Shown here piece by piece: positions 37,115-48,175 of a stretch of 64,000 bases of DNA (the first letter of the stretch is position 1; the number at the start of each line of letters is the position of its first letter). The notes under the pieces are model-generated. The model was given only the letters and a program-made list of their open reading frames with translations. It was not told the origin of the DNA and made no database searches. The translations under genes and the position numbers were made by a program. The DNA is from Faecalicatena faecalis (GTDB taxonomy: Bacteria; Bacillota; Clostridia; Lachnospirales; Lachnospiraceae). Location: the NCBI RefSeq assembly GCF_012524165.2, contig NZ_JABACJ020000002.1:1-64000 (forward strand). The letters run 5' to 3'.

Positions 37115-38263
37115 TTATTTATTTAATTCATCTTCCAGATTCTCTAATCCAAGTTCTCTTGTCAGGCTTCTTGTCAAAAGAATCTCATCCGCTGCTCTTG
37201 CATGATCCACTTTTCTCACCTGATTCCTCGGCTTCGGTGCCGGACGTCTCTTCTGTGGAGGACGCTTCTTCACTTCTACGGCCTGCTTCACATCCTGTGA
37301 ATCTATCACCACTGTCTCCTGTGAATCTGCCTGTTCTTTTCTTTCATTGATATGTTTCACACTGACCTCCGGTGCAGATACTCCAACCTTCGGAACAGCC
37401 TTTACATAATAATAGTATTCGTCATCCTCGAACTGCATACGCTCTGTCCGTGCATAGTTCACAGAAAAGAATAAAAACTCCAGAATTAGTCCAGCAAGCA
37501 TTGCTGCCACACCACTGACAGTCAGAAGCACATAGGACAAATGCACATTCATGGCAATATTTCCTGCTGTTCCAACGACGATCGCCGCCACAGCTCCTAC
37601 TGCTGAAGCAATCTTCCAGGAATGATCGATGGATCTGGTGCGGATGGCATACACAAGCAGGATACTGATAGAAACCGCCAGGACCATCACCCACATCTCT
37701 TTATTATTCAGGGACTGCTTTGTAAATGCCATCAGCCCTTCCACGAGACTCTTGGCATCTGCCCCCTTATAAGCAGAAGAAGATACTTTCACAAAATGAA
37801 TCATATAGTATGCGATTGTTCCAAATGCTGCCGGAAGCACCCAGATTGGTGTTCCAAGGAGTCCAAAAGCAACCGGAATCACAAATGGGACTTTTAAAGC
37901 AAATGCAACGGGAGTCAATACTACCAACCATGCTTTTTTAGGAGTAAACCGAAAATAAAAGATATACATGATCAGGAAAATGACCAGCGATACAAGTGCA
38001 ATCGGCATGGACAACGCATAAAAGTGCAAAAGCACGAGGACCGTTGCCGCAATCACCATCACCACAAGCGGGAGGAATGCACATACAACGGAAAGCCCGA
38101 CTGTACATAAGATAGAAGAAGCGGCTTTCATAAAACCGATATTCGAATTTATAAGGCCGAAAACACATAATCCCAGAACGAATTGTAATGCCTTCATAAT
38201 GTAAGTGGAATATTTTGCATATATCTTTTGAAGCTGCTCTTTCCAGACAAGTAAAGTACTCAT
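37115..38263 (-). CDS. Conserved polytopic membrane protein, function unknown
   Basis: I do not recognise a named family. The 382-residue protein has about nine membrane helices (about 25-285) with a YFRFTPKKAW loop, then a basic cytoplasmic tail (RPPQKRRPAPKP) and a short acidic end (LENLEDELNK). It lies between a two-helix membrane protein and cdaA with short gaps, so it is cotranscribed and may act in the same envelope process. Confidence 0.72.
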   Translation of the reverse strand: MSTLLVWKEQLQKIYAKYSTYIMKALQFVLGLCVFGLINSNIGFMKAASSILCTVGLSVVCAFLPLVVMVIAATVLVLLHFYALSMPIALVSLVIFLIMYIFYFRFTPKKAWLVVLTPVAFALKVPFVIPVAFGLLGTPIWVLPAAFGTIAYYMIHFVKVSSSAYKGADAKSLVEGLMAFTKQSLNNKEMWVMVLAVSISILLVYAIRTRSIDHSWKIASAVGAVAAIVVGTAGNIAMNVHLSYVLLTVSGVAAMLAGLILEFLFFSVNYARTERMQFEDDEYYYYVKAVPKVGVSAPEVSVKHINERKEQADSQETVVIDSQDVKQAVEVKKRPPQKRRPAPKPRNQVRKVDHARAADEILLTRSLTRELGLENLEDELNK

Positions 38264-38266
38264 TTT

Positions 38267-38662
38267 TTAATTCTTCTCCTTCATATACATCTTTCCCAGA
38301 CGGGATAAATCGCGGTAATACATTTTTACACGCTGCTTTGCTTTATTGTGCTTGGACTTGTAAAAGCTGCTGGCACATACACAATACACAACAAGCAGAA
38401 TAATATAAGCACCGACTGCCACAGCAATGATGATGAACATCTTCGTCATGGTCAGATCCTTGAGCAGTGCATCTACATTGCACAATACAACAAGCCCTGC
38501 AGCCAGTGCATATCCAATCGTGATCCAGATTACTGTAATCAGGGTATTCATACTTGCATAGTCTTTTTTATAATAACTGCTGATCTTTAAATCTTCCGGC
38601 GCCAGTGACTTTTCATACTGTGCCATCTTCGTCATCAGCCTGATACGGTTTTTATCTAACAT
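38267..38662 (-). CDS. Small two-helix membrane protein, function unknown
   Basis: Starting at the ATG at 38662 (MLDKNRIRLMTKM), which has GAGGTGAAG upstream, the product has 131 residues with two helices (about 40-60 and 75-100) and a basic C-terminus (RVKMYYRDLSRLGKMYMKEKN region). The longer ORF start at 38704 lacks a site. Only 3 bp separate it from the next membrane protein, so they are coexpressed. No family recognised. Confidence 0.68.
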   Translation of the reverse strand: MLDKNRIRLMTKMAQYEKSLAPEDLKISSYYKKDYASMNTLITVIWITIGYALAAGLVVLCNVDALLKDLTMTKMFIIIAVAVGAYIILLVVYCVCASSFYKSKHNKAKQRVKMYYRDLSRLGKMYMKEKN

Positions 38663-38722
38663 AGCTTCACCTCGAAGTATTCTTATGCTTTCAGTAAACA
38701 TCATTTTTAGTATAGCATATAG

Positions 38723-39397
38723 TCAGAGTCCTTGTCCAATGCTTATAGTCAAAAAATACACTTTTTCAGCCCCTGCCATTTTCAGCATTTTCGCTACTCT
38801 TTGTATCGTACTGCCTGTCGTATAAATGTCATCGATGACCAGTACCACGGGCTTTACCCGATCATGTCCGGCCGCTGCGAAGGCGCCTTTTAGATTCTTA
38901 GAGCGCTGTGCATCATTCAGCTCTTTCTGGGGTCTTGTATCGCGAATCCTAAGGACCACATCTGCATCTACCGGAAGGTGCAGAAGCTTTCCTAACTCCT
39001 CAGCCAGGATTGCTGCCTGATTATATCCTCGCTTTCTTTGCCTGCGCTTATGCAGGGGAACCGGAACGATTTCCTGGACGCCCCATCTTTTGATCTGCGC
39101 TCCATAACATCGTGCCATTTCCTGTGCAAACACCTTTCCGTAATTTCTTTTATTCTTATACTTCAATCGGTAAATGGCCTGCGACACAGGAGGACGATGC
39201 AGCCATATGCTGCGCCCCTGTTCATAATAAGAGGAATGCCGCCCACAGTCACGGCAGTATTCTTGTTCTTCTTTTTCCAAAGGCTTTCCGCATCGCATAC
39301 AGCGCGGTTCGCTGATATACGGCAGCCTTTTTCTACATAAGCTGCAGATTCCCTCTCGTGAGATTCGGCCGCAGAAAGGACATACCGGAGGATACAA
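38723..39397 (-). CDS. comF: ComF-family phosphoribosyltransferase-like protein
   Basis: A 224-residue ComF protein: two zinc-finger Cys pairs at the N-terminus (CPFCG and CSLCRK, then CMRCG and CRDCG) and a phosphoribosyltransferase domain with VVLVIDDIYTTGSTIQ. ComF assists DNA uptake and recombination in Bacillus. It begins with a TTG right after recD2 and has only a weak upstream site, so it is probably translated by coupling; the frame upstream of the TTG reads ILDLL, which matches related N-termini, so the real start could lie further up. Confidence 0.85.
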   Translation of the reverse strand: MYPPVCPFCGRISREGICSLCRKRLPYISEPRCMRCGKPLEKEEQEYCRDCGRHSSYYEQGRSIWLHRPPVSQAIYRLKYKNKRNYGKVFAQEMARCYGAQIKRWGVQEIVPVPLHKRRQRKRGYNQAAILAEELGKLLHLPVDADVVLRIRDTRPQKELNDAQRSKNLKGAFAAAGHDRVKPVVLVIDDIYTTGSTIQRVAKMLKMAGAEKVYFLTISIGQGL

Positions 39398-39402
39398 AAG
39401 GT

Positions 39403-41613
39403 CTAAAATTCCTGAATACGCTCTGCTAAGCTTGTGTAACGGTTTTGTTCGTTTTTGTTTTGTATCATTTCCTGAAATGTCGTATCACTCCCCACAATTG
39501 TTAAACATTTTTTTGCTCGAGTCACGGCCGTATACAGCAGATTCCTGTTGTATAAAAGCCTGGGGCCCGGAAGAAGCGGGATAATCACCGCCGGATACTC
39601 GCTGCCCTGGGACTTATGTACTGTAATGGCATAGGCAAGCTCCAACTCATCCAGCAGATCGTAGGGATACTTTACCTTCCTGCCTTCATCGTATTCAACT
39701 TCCAGTGTCTCGTCATAGGTGTTGATATCTGTGACGATTCCCATATCTCCGTTAAAAATCCCCGTACCTTTATCCACAGTCAGCCCAAATTTCGTGCAAA
39801 TTTCCCACTCTAATTGATAGTTATTCTTAATCTGCATCACTTTATCCCCAATTCGGAAGATTTTATCCCCAAATTCCTTCTCCGCCTTACCAGGAGCAGG
39901 TGGATTCAGATATCGCTGCAAGATCGAATTCAGGCGTTCCACTCCCAACAGCCCTTTCCGCGTAGGTGTCATCACCTGGATGTCCGTGGGTGCTGCATTT
40001 ACATATTTGGGAAGCTTCTTCTGAATCAGAGTAATGACAACACTGATAATCACATCTGCCTCCTGACGTTTCAGGAAGAAGAAATCCCGGCTCTTATTAT
40101 TCAGAACGACCGGCTCCCCGGCATTGATCTTATGTGCATTCACAACGATATCGCTCTCTCCCGCCTGACGGAATATCTTCGTCAATGTAACGACCGGAAA
40201 ACTACCGGATGCGATGATATCCTTCAATACGCTTCCCGGTCCCACAGAAGGAAGCTGATTGACATCTCCCACAAGAATCAGCCTGGTCCCCTCTACCACC
40301 GCAGACAAAAGAGCATGCATCAGTGGCAGGTCTACCATAGACATCTCATCAATAATCAGCACATCTGTCTCCAGGGGATTCTGACGGTTCCTCATGAATC
40401 CGCCTACATTTCCCTCCTCCTCGGGATTGCCGTTGACCTCAAGCAGACGGTGGATGGTCTGTGCCTGATATCCGGTCGCCTCTGTCATCCGTTTGGCCGC
40501 ACGACCTGTAGGAGCAGCTAACAGAATGCTCATCCCTTCACTTTCAAAAAACTGAATCATCGTATTGATCGTAGTCGTCTTTCCAGTACCAGGCCCTCCC
40601 GTCAAGACCAAAAGGCCATGCTTGATAGATTCTATGACCGCCTTATGCTGCATCACATCCAATGAAATGGCTTCCTGCTCTTCCACCCTTCGAAGTCGTT
40701 TTTCCATCATATCTTCTGGCATATTACAGTCGATATTCAGGTCATGGAGCATTCGGGCCGTATTCAATTCCAGATAATAATAATGTGCCGGATAAATACG
40801 GATTTCGTCCCTCTCCTCTTTCCTTACTACCTTTCGTTCAATGCACAGATCCATGATATACTTTTCCACATCCTGAATTTGAACTCCAAGGAGCTGGCCG
40901 GCACGTGCCGCCAAAAGCTGCTGCGGAAGGTAGATATGCCCCTCTCCCACAGACTGCTGAAGAGTATAGAATATTCCACTTCGGATACGGAAATCCGAAT
41001 CCGTATGGATACCGATCCTGGATGCGATCTCATCCGCCGTCTTAAATCCCACTCCTTCTATATTATCCGCAAGCTGATATGGATTTTCTTCCAATACCTG
41101 ATATAGCTTAGAACCATAATATTTATATATTTTGACCGCAAGTGTGGTGGAAATCCCATAATTCTGCAAATAGATCATGGCCTTTCGCATGTCCTTTTTA
41201 TCTTCCACCTGCTCCGCGATCTCTCTGGCCTTCCGTTCACTGATTCCTTTGACTTCTGCGAGTCTCTCCGGCTCTTCCTCGATGATACGGAAGGTATCCT
41301 CCTTAAAACGCCTTACGATCCTTGCCGCCAGTGCTGCTCCGACCCCTTTGACAGCGCCGGAGCCCAGATACCTCTCTATAGAGACCAGGTCCTCTGGTTC
41401 CTTGACTTTGTGGGAGCTCACCTTGAGCTGGCTGCCATAAACACTGTGATTCACATAATCCCCTTGGATTTCCAGCATCTCACCTTCGTTTATGTAATGA
41501 AAGTTCCCCACACATGTCACTTCCCCATCCTCACTGTCCAGATTAAATACAGTATACCCATTCTCCTCATTTCTAAATACGATGTGCTCCACATATCCGG
41601 TAACTACTTCCAC
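39403..41613 (-). CDS. recD2: ATP-dependent DNA helicase RecD2
   Basis: A 736-residue superfamily 1B helicase that moves 5'-3' and acts in DNA repair. The order is right: an N-terminal OB-like part, tandem helix-hairpin-helix region (about 80-200), Walker A GGPGTGKTTTINTM (about 340), Walker B LIIDEMSMVDL (about 427) and the C-terminal UvrD-like block ITVHKSQGSEYPAV. No RecB or RecC domain is present, as in other RecD2 proteins. The start is a GTG with GGAGG at good spacing. It is followed by comF, an arrangement shared with other Firmicutes. Confidence 0.95.
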   Translation of the reverse strand: MEVVTGYVEHIVFRNEENGYTVFNLDSEDGEVTCVGNFHYINEGEMLEIQGDYVNHSVYGSQLKVSSHKVKEPEDLVSIERYLGSGAVKGVGAALAARIVRRFKEDTFRIIEEEPERLAEVKGISERKAREIAEQVEDKKDMRKAMIYLQNYGISTTLAVKIYKYYGSKLYQVLEENPYQLADNIEGVGFKTADEIASRIGIHTDSDFRIRSGIFYTLQQSVGEGHIYLPQQLLAARAGQLLGVQIQDVEKYIMDLCIERKVVRKEERDEIRIYPAHYYYLELNTARMLHDLNIDCNMPEDMMEKRLRRVEEQEAISLDVMQHKAVIESIKHGLLVLTGGPGTGKTTTINTMIQFFESEGMSILLAAPTGRAAKRMTEATGYQAQTIHRLLEVNGNPEEEGNVGGFMRNRQNPLETDVLIIDEMSMVDLPLMHALLSAVVEGTRLILVGDVNQLPSVGPGSVLKDIIASGSFPVVTLTKIFRQAGESDIVVNAHKINAGEPVVLNNKSRDFFFLKRQEADVIISVVITLIQKKLPKYVNAAPTDIQVMTPTRKGLLGVERLNSILQRYLNPPAPGKAEKEFGDKIFRIGDKVMQIKNNYQLEWEICTKFGLTVDKGTGIFNGDMGIVTDINTYDETLEVEYDEGRKVKYPYDLLDELELAYAITVHKSQGSEYPAVIIPLLPGPRLLYNRNLLYTAVTRAKKCLTIVGSDTTFQEMIQNKNEQNRYTSLAERIQEF

Positions 41614-41646
41614 AATTTCCTCCTAACCAGAGCAAGTACACAAAAT

Positions 41647-41695
41647 AAGTTAAGACAGACTCCTCCCTTTCTTCTCGAAGTAGTCTGTCCCATTC
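41647..41695 (-). terminator. Possible terminator between mreB and recD2
   Basis: An acagact / agtctgt stem with a long loop lies in the 208-bp gap after mreB. There is no strong T-run, so leaky termination is likely. Otherwise the gap holds nothing clear. Confidence 0.35.
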
Positions 41696-41821
41696 CTTTT
41701 ATCTGACACTTGAAATCTGTTCTGCCTCTCGAAATCTATCTGAAAACACCTGCTGCTTTTCCACATGCACAGGCCTGTCAAGAAATACGTATCCTTTTCA
41801 TCGTTCAGGCTTAGACTGCTG

Positions 41822-42811
41822 TTAAAAATCTGTCCTGCCGCTCATAAATTCTACGAACTGACCGGTACCGATTGCTACGACCTTCATAGGGTCTTCTGCT
41901 GTCATTGTATGGATACCTGTCTTCTCCTCGATCAGTTCCTCTAAGCCGCGGAGCATTGCTCCTCCTCCTGTAAGGACAATCCCGCGGTCCAGAATATCCG
42001 CCGACAGCTCTGGCGGAGTCTGTTCCAACACGGCAATGACAGCCTCCACAATCTGGCCGGTCGCTTCATGCAGCGCTTCCTCCGTCTCTGAAGACGTCAC
42101 CGTGACCGTCTTTGGAAGTCCTGTCACAAGATTGCGCCCTCTGACTTCCATCGTCTCCTCCTCTACAAGAGGATAGGTGGTTCCTATCTTTATCTTAATA
42201 TCTTCTGCGGTACGTTCCCCAATCAGAAGATTATGTTTCTTACGCATATAACGTACAATCGCTTCATCAAAATCGTCTCCGGCAATCTTAATCGAAGTAT
42301 TCACGACAGTACCTCCCAGTGAAATCACAGCGATATCTGCTGTTCCTCCGCCGATATCCACGATCATGTTCCCGCATGGTTTAGAGATATCGATTCCTGC
42401 GCCAATGGCTGCTGCTACCGGCTCTTCAATCAAATGCACTTCCCTTGCGCCTGCCGCAAATGTAGCTTCCTCGACTGCCTTTTTCTCAACTTCTGTCACC
42501 CCACTTGGCACACAGATACTGATACGAGGTTTCTTAAATGTTCTCTTTCCCAATGACTTCTGGACAAAATACTTAATCATCTTTTCCGTCACCGTATAAT
42601 CTGAAATGACGCCCTGACGGAGCGGCCGTACTGCTATAATATTGCCCGGTGTTCTCCCCAGCATCAGGCGTGCCTCTTCTCCAATCGCTTTGATCACATT
42701 GGTATCTCTGTCAAATGCAACAACGGATGGTTCCTTAAGCACCACTCCTTTGCCTTTCACATACACAAGTACACTGGCTGTACCTAAATCTATCCCGATA
42801 TCTACAGACAT
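41822..42811 (-). CDS. mreB: Rod shape-determining protein MreB/Mbl
   Basis: A 329-residue actin-like protein that guides side-wall growth. It starts DIGIDLGTASVLVYVKGKG, and contains GVVLKEPSVVAF, EEPVAAAIGAG and VDIGGGTADIAVISLGG (phosphate loops) and LTGGGAMLRGLEE near the C-terminus. All segments of the MreB fold are present. The copy could be MreB, Mbl or MreBH: no mreC or mreD follows it, which favours an Mbl-like role. It leads the run into recD2 and has a long leader of its own. Confidence 0.92.
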   Translation of the reverse strand: MSVDIGIDLGTASVLVYVKGKGVVLKEPSVVAFDRDTNVIKAIGEEARLMLGRTPGNIIAVRPLRQGVISDYTVTEKMIKYFVQKSLGKRTFKKPRISICVPSGVTEVEKKAVEEATFAAGAREVHLIEEPVAAAIGAGIDISKPCGNMIVDIGGGTADIAVISLGGTVVNTSIKIAGDDFDEAIVRYMRKKHNLLIGERTAEDIKIKIGTTYPLVEEETMEVRGRNLVTGLPKTVTVTSSETEEALHEATGQIVEAVIAVLEQTPPELSADILDRGIVLTGGGAMLRGLEELIEEKTGIHTMTAEDPMKVVAIGTGQFVEFMSGRTDF

Positions 42812-43159
42812 ATTGATTCTCCCTTCTAAAACCCTTATTAATCCTTCTCATCATCTTTCGTTCCTTCTTATCCCTCTGCACAAGGGCCGGTATTTTTCCC
42901 GGACTCTATCTGTTCTTTTTATCAGCTTTTTTGTTCTTCTCATCCTTCGTTCTTAGACAGCCTTTTTATGCCTGTCTTCCTGAAGTTGCACAAATAGTAT
43001 AATAAACTTTTCCAAAAATGGAAACCCTTTTTTTATATTTTTAGTTTTTCTTAAGGAATGTAAAATACTCCCGCAACATCCGACTTTTTTCGCAGGCACA
43101 GAGTTTACATGTAATTCAAGCCCGGTCTCCCACGGGATTCCGGGCTGTCATATTCAGAA
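42812..43159 (-). promoter_or_regulatory. mreB leader and promoter region
   Basis: The 348-bp gap between uvrA and mreB holds a promoter on the minus strand: TTTCCA (43019-43024) and TATACT (42995-43000) with an 18-nt spacer. That gives a leader of about 170 nt with two short stems (gacag..ctgtc near 42955-42975 and ccgg..ccgg near 42890). Next to the uvrA stop a cccgg..ccggg stem (43116-43147) may be a weak uvrA terminator. No ORF of note. Confidence 0.5.
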
Positions 43160-46012
43160 TCAGCGTCTGCTCTTTTTCAAAGCTTCAGCAACATACTTTC
43201 CTGTATAAGAATTTGGATTCTCTGCGATCTCCTCCGGCGTACCCGTGGCTACGATCGTACCACCCTTGTCACCGCCCTCGGGACCAATATCGATGATATA
43301 ATCCGCCGTCTTGATGACATCCAGATTATGTTCGATAACGACCACTGTATTTCCATCTCCTGAAAGTCTTCTCAGAATCTCAGTCAGCTTATGGACATCC
43401 GCAAAGTGAAGTCCTGTGGTCGGTTCATCCAGAATATAGACGGTCTTCCCTGTGCTTCTGCGGCTTAGTTCTGCAGCAAGCTTGATTCTTTGTGCCTCTC
43501 CTCCTGACAGTTCCGTGGACGGTTGCCCCAGCCTGATATAGGACAATCCAACATCATACAGGGTCTCCATTTTCCTTCGGATACTCGGAACATGTTCAAA
43601 AAATTCCAGAGCCTCCTCTACTGTCATATTCAGCACATCATAAATGGTCTTCCCCTTATACTTCACTTCCAGCGTCTCTCTATTGTAACGTTTACCGCCG
43701 CATACCTCACAGGGCACATACACATCTGGAAGGAAGTGCATCTCGATCTTTAAAATACCATCTCCACTGCAGGCTTCACATCTTCCGCCCTTCACATTAA
43801 AACTGAATCTGCCCTTCTTATATCCTCTTGCCTTAGCATCCGGGGTAGCCGCGAACAGATCCCTGATCAAATCAAATACCCCCGTATACGTCGCCGGATT
43901 GGAACGCGGGGTACGTCCGATCGGAGACTGATCGATATCAATGACTTTATCCACCTGATCGAGTCCTTCGATCCGCTTATGCTTGCCAGGGATGGTCCTT
44001 GCCCGGTTCAACTCCTTTGCCAGTTTCTTATATAAAATCTCATTGACCAGGGAACTCTTTCCTGATCCAGACACACCAGTCACACAGGTCATGACTCCCA
44101 GAGGAATCTTGACATCGATATTCTTCAGGTTATTTTCCTGTGCTCCCACAATTTTTAAATACCCCGTCGGCTTTTCCCTTTTTTCCGGTACCGGAATCTG
44201 CAGTCTGCCGCTCAAATATGCACCTGTGATAGAATTCTTGTTCTTCATGATCTCCTGCGCTGTTCCAATGGCAACGACCTCACCGCCGTGCTCTCCTGCG
44301 CCAGGTCCAATATCGACCACACAATCCGCTGCCAGCATGGTATCCTCATCATGCTCGACTACAATCAGTGTATTCCCCAGATCACGCAAATGCTTTAAGG
44401 TATCCAGAAGCTTATCATTATCCCTCTGATGAAGACCAATACTTGGTTCATCCAATATATAAGCCACTCCGACCAGCCCGGACCCTATCTGGGTCGCAAG
44501 ACGGATGCGCTGTGCCTCACCGCCTGAAAGAGATGCCGTTGCTCTCGCCAATGTCAAATAATCCAGTCCCACATTCATTAAAAATTGAATTCGGGCCTTG
44601 ATTTCCTTCAAAATCTGGCTTCCAATCATCTTCTGTGTTTCTGTAAGCTCCAGCTCTGCAAGGAACTGCTGCAGTTTATCTATTGAGAAGCCTGTCACCT
44701 CAGCAATATTTTTATTCCCTACAGTGACTGCAAGAGATCCTTTTTTCAGACGCTGCCCTCCACACTCGGAACAAGGAGTAATATTCATAAAGGTCTCATA
44801 CTCTGCCTTCATCGTCTCGGAACCAGTCTCACGATAACGTCTTTCTACATTCTTGATCAGGCCCTCAAAGGCTACATCGTAAACACCTTCTCCGCGCTGT
44901 CCTTTATAATATACTTTTACAGATTTCCCATTTGTACCATACATGATCACATCATGTATCTTCTTTGGATACTTTTCAAACGGGGTATCCAAATCGAACT
45001 TATATTCCTTACATAAAGCATCCAGAATCGCTCTTGTGAAGCTGGATTTATCTGTACAGGACTGCCATCCCATCACCGTGATTGCTCCCTCGTTGATACT
45101 TAGAGAAGAATCCGGTATCATCAATTCTTCTGAAAACTCCATCTTGTACCCAAGGCCGAAGCATACCGGACATGCACCGAATGGATTATTAAAGGAAAAG
45201 CTTCTCGGTTCAATTTCCTCAATACTGATTCCACAATCTGGGCAAGCAAAGCTCTGACTGAAATTCATCGGCTCTCCACCGATAATGTCCACGATCAGAA
45301 GCCCCTCTGCCAAAGCAAGTACACTTTCTACAGAATCTGTCAGCCTTTTCTCGATTCCTGGTTTTACGACAAGACGATCGACAATGATTTCTATATTATG
45401 CTTAATATTCTTATCCAGGGTAATCTCCTCGGATAACTCATAAAGATTCCCATCGATCCTGACTCTTACATATCCGCTTCGCTTCGAGCGTTCCAAAAGC
45501 TTCGCATGGGTTCCCTTCCTTCCTCTGACCACGGGTGCCAATAATTGAATCTTCGTTCCCTGGGGCAGCTCCATCACTTGATCTACCATCTGGTCAACAG
45601 TCTGTTTCCTGATCTCCTTCCCACATTTCGGACAGTGTGGAATTCCAATCCTGGCATAAAGCAGACGGAAATAGTCATAGATCTCGGTCACGGTCCCAAC
45701 TGTGGAACGCGGGTTATGGTTCGTGGACTTCTGGTCAATGGAAATGGCCGGGGAAAGACCTTCTATGCTCTCCACATTCGGCTTCTCCATCTGCCCAAGG
45801 AACTGTCTCGCATAAGAAGAGAGAGACTCCATATACCGTCTCTGTCCTTCCGCATAAATAGTATCAAATGCCAGTGATGACTTACCGGAACCGCTCAGTC
45901 CCGTCAGCACGACTAACTCATTCCTTGGAATATCCAGATCAATGTTCTTCAGGTTATTTTCATTTGCCCCACGTATCTTGATATACTGGCGGGCATCCAT
46001 TTTTTTTGCCAT
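43160..46012 (-). CDS. uvrA: Excinuclease ABC subunit UvrA
   Basis: UvrA scans DNA for bulky damage and loads UvrB. The 950-residue protein has both ABC ATPase halves: Walker [13 protein letters not shown] near 35 and [12 protein letters not shown] near 640, signatures LSGGEAQRI twice, and two zinc modules ([10 protein letters not shown] and [18 protein letters not shown]...CPVC; C-terminal CEACSGDG...CEVCGG). It lies 62 bp behind uvrB on the same strand, with site ggaagggaaaa. Confidence 0.97.
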   Translation of the reverse strand: MAKKMDARQYIKIRGANENNLKNIDLDIPRNELVVLTGLSGSGKSSLAFDTIYAEGQRRYMESLSSYARQFLGQMEKPNVESIEGLSPAISIDQKSTNHNPRSTVGTVTEIYDYFRLLYARIGIPHCPKCGKEIRKQTVDQMVDQVMELPQGTKIQLLAPVVRGRKGTHAKLLERSKRSGYVRVRIDGNLYELSEEITLDKNIKHNIEIIVDRLVVKPGIEKRLTDSVESVLALAEGLLIVDIIGGEPMNFSQSFACPDCGISIEEIEPRSFSFNNPFGACPVCFGLGYKMEFSEELMIPDSSLSINEGAITVMGWQSCTDKSSFTRAILDALCKEYKFDLDTPFEKYPKKIHDVIMYGTNGKSVKVYYKGQRGEGVYDVAFEGLIKNVERRYRETGSETMKAEYETFMNITPCSECGGQRLKKGSLAVTVGNKNIAEVTGFSIDKLQQFLAELELTETQKMIGSQILKEIKARIQFLMNVGLDYLTLARATASLSGGEAQRIRLATQIGSGLVGVAYILDEPSIGLHQRDNDKLLDTLKHLRDLGNTLIVVEHDEDTMLAADCVVDIGPGAGEHGGEVVAIGTAQEIMKNKNSITGAYLSGRLQIPVPEKREKPTGYLKIVGAQENNLKNIDVKIPLGVMTCVTGVSGSGKSSLVNEILYKKLAKELNRARTIPGKHKRIEGLDQVDKVIDIDQSPIGRTPRSNPATYTGVFDLIRDLFAATPDAKARGYKKGRFSFNVKGGRCEACSGDGILKIEMHFLPDVYVPCEVCGGKRYNRETLEVKYKGKTIYDVLNMTVEEALEFFEHVPSIRRKMETLYDVGLSYIRLGQPSTELSGGEAQRIKLAAELSRRSTGKTVYILDEPTTGLHFADVHKLTEILRRLSGDGNTVVVIEHNLDVIKTADYIIDIGPEGGDKGGTIVATGTPEEIAENPNSYTGKYVAEALKKSRR

Positions 46013-46074
46013 GTTTTTCCCTTCCTGTACTCCTATCTTATCTTATTCTTCTGTATTTTCTGTGAAATATTCAT

Positions 46075-48063
46075 TTAATCGTCCATTTCATTCAAGGTCC
46101 TCTTTAATTCGACCAATTTATCACGCAGCTCTGCCGCTGCCTCGAAATTCAGTTCTGCCGCTGCCTTCTTCATCTGCTTGGACAGCTCTGCAATCAATTT
46201 CTCCAGCTCCTTTCGGCTCATGGACTCCGGGTCTTTCTCCATCTGCAGCTCTTCCGCTGCCACCTTCTTGGAAATACTGATCAAATCTCTGACTGACTTC
46301 TGAATTGTCTTCGGTGTAATGCCGTGTTCTTCGTTATACTTCATCTGAATCTCACGACGACGCTGTGTCTCATCCATCGCGATCTGCATGGAATCTGTAA
46401 TCTTATCCGCATACATGATGACATGACCTTCGGCATTTCTCGCTGCACGTCCGATTGTCTGAATCAGAGATGTCTCCGAACGCAGAAAGCCTTCCTTATC
46501 TGCATCCAGAATTGCTACCAGGGTAATCTCCGGTATATCCAGACCTTCTCTCAGCAAGTTGATGCCCACGAGCACGTCAAAGACATCCAGACGCATATCA
46601 CGGATAATCTCTGTCCTTTCAAGTGTATCAACGTCTGAATGGAGATACTTCACTCGAATCCCCACTTCACGCATATAATCTGTCAGATCCTCTGCCATAC
46701 GCTTGGTCAAGGTAGTCACAAGTACTTTATTCTTCTTGGAAACTTCCTTATTCACTTCTCCGATCAGATCGTCAATCTGTCCCTCAACCGGACGTACCTC
46801 TACTTCTGGGTCCAGAAGTCCAGTCGGACGGATTACCTGCTCTGTCCTGAGAAGCTCATGCTCCTCCTCATACACGCCTGGTGTCGCAGAAACGAACATG
46901 ACCTGATTTATTTTACTTTCAAATTCTTCAAAATTCAAGGGACGGTTGTCCTTTGCCGATGGAAGTCGGAATCCATACTCCACCAGTGTCGTCTTACGTG
47001 ACTGGTCCCCGGAATACATACCGCCGATCTGAGGAATCGTCTTATGTGACTCATCGATCATCATAATAAAATCATCCGGGAAATAATCGATCAATGTATA
47101 TGGAGGCTGTCCCGGCGCAAGACCCGCCAGGTGCCTGGAATAATTCTCAATCCCAGAGCAAAAGCCTGTCTCCTTTAGCATCTCAATATCAAAATTAGTC
47201 CGTTCAGCAATCCGCTGTGCCTCAATCAGCTTATCCTGGCGTTTGAACTCCTTCACCCGCTCTTCCAGTTCCGCCTCGATATCCACTACTGCACGCTCAA
47301 TATTCTCCTTGTCCACAACATAATGTGAGGCCGGGAATATTGCGGCATGCTTTAGCTCATCCTTAATCTCGCCGGTAAGAATATCAATCTCCGTGATCCG
47401 GTCAATCTCATCTCCGAACCACTCGATCCGAATTGCTACATCTTCTGAGTTGGCCGGGATGACCTCCAGCACATCCCCCCTTACCCGGAAGGTTCCACGG
47501 TGGAAATCCATCTCATTGCGATCATACTGAATCTCGATCAGCTTGGCCATCACCTCATCCCGGTCACGTATCATACCAGGCCGCAGAGAAATGACCATGT
47601 TCTGGTAATCCACTGGACTGCCCAAACCGTAAATACAGGACACACTGGCTACAATGATGACATCACGGCGCTCTGACAACGCCATCGTGGCGGATAAGCG
47701 GAGCTTGTCTATCTCATCATTGATGGAAGAATCCTTGGCGATATATGTGTCTGATGACGGAACATAGGCTTCTGGCTGGTAATAGTCATAGTAGGAGACA
47801 AAATACTCCACGGCATTATTCGGGAAGAACTCTTTAAATTCACCATATAACTGCGCCGCAAGTGTCTTATTGTGGGCGATGATCAGCGTCGGCTTCTGTA
47901 ACTGCTGAATCACGTTCGCCATCGTAAATGTCTTACCGGAACCAGTAACACCAAGCAAGGTCTGGCATTGGTTCCCCTCTTTAAAACCTTTGACCAGTTC
48001 GGCAATGGCCTGCGGCTGGTCACCAGTTGGTTTATATTCTGATACTAATTCAAAATGATCCAT
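46075..48063 (-). CDS. uvrB: Excinuclease ABC subunit UvrB
   Basis: UvrB verifies damage after UvrA loading and recruits UvrC. The 662-residue helicase-like protein has Walker [12 protein letters not shown] near 36, the beta-hairpin [18 protein letters not shown] near 92, the DESH box IDESHKTIP near 337, and a C-terminal UVR domain ([20 protein letters not shown]) that pairs with UvrC. The start has aggaggagctttc. It heads the uvrBA unit behind a good promoter and a LexA-like box. A broken copy of its N-terminus lies 1.8 kb away at 49801. Confidence 0.97.
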   Translation of the reverse strand: MDHFELVSEYKPTGDQPQAIAELVKGFKEGNQCQTLLGVTGSGKTFTMANVIQQLQKPTLIIAHNKTLAAQLYGEFKEFFPNNAVEYFVSYYDYYQPEAYVPSSDTYIAKDSSINDEIDKLRLSATMALSERRDVIIVASVSCIYGLGSPVDYQNMVISLRPGMIRDRDEVMAKLIEIQYDRNEMDFHRGTFRVRGDVLEVIPANSEDVAIRIEWFGDEIDRITEIDILTGEIKDELKHAAIFPASHYVVDKENIERAVVDIEAELEERVKEFKRQDKLIEAQRIAERTNFDIEMLKETGFCSGIENYSRHLAGLAPGQPPYTLIDYFPDDFIMMIDESHKTIPQIGGMYSGDQSRKTTLVEYGFRLPSAKDNRPLNFEEFESKINQVMFVSATPGVYEEEHELLRTEQVIRPTGLLDPEVEVRPVEGQIDDLIGEVNKEVSKKNKVLVTTLTKRMAEDLTDYMREVGIRVKYLHSDVDTLERTEIIRDMRLDVFDVLVGINLLREGLDIPEITLVAILDADKEGFLRSETSLIQTIGRAARNAEGHVIMYADKITDSMQIAMDETQRRREIQMKYNEEHGITPKTIQKSVRDLISISKKVAAEELQMEKDPESMSRKELEKLIAELSKQMKKAAAELNFEAAAELRDKLVELKRTLNEMDD

Positions 48064-48123
48064 GAAAGCTCCTCCTTTATGAATCGTTCTAGTATATAGT
48101 TATTATTCCTGTAACTAGGATTG

Positions 48124-48132
48124 ATTATATCA
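48124..48132 (-). promoter_or_regulatory. Extended -10 promoter of uvrBA
   Basis: On the minus strand TGATATAAT (48124-48132) forms a TGnTATAAT extended -10, about 60 bp before uvrB. The -35 (TGTACT region) is weak, as often seen when TGn is present. Confidence 0.6.
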
Positions 48133-48161
48133 GAATATAAAATAAAAGTACAGAGCAAGTT

Positions 48162-48175
48162 CGAATGTTTGTTCT
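48162..48175. promoter_or_regulatory. LexA-like box upstream of uvrBA
   Basis: CGAATGTTTGTTCT resembles the Gram-positive LexA consensus CGAAC-N4-GTTCG, keeping CGAA and GTTC with N5 between and one mismatch on each outer base. It is about 30 bp upstream of the -10, so would act at or above the -35. uvrBA is a classic SOS operon. The rest of the 48064-48471 gap holds no gene. Confidence 0.55.

Noticed and set aside
39814-40521. 235-residue plus-strand ORF
   Set aside because: Antisense to recD2, which has all helicase motifs on the minus strand.
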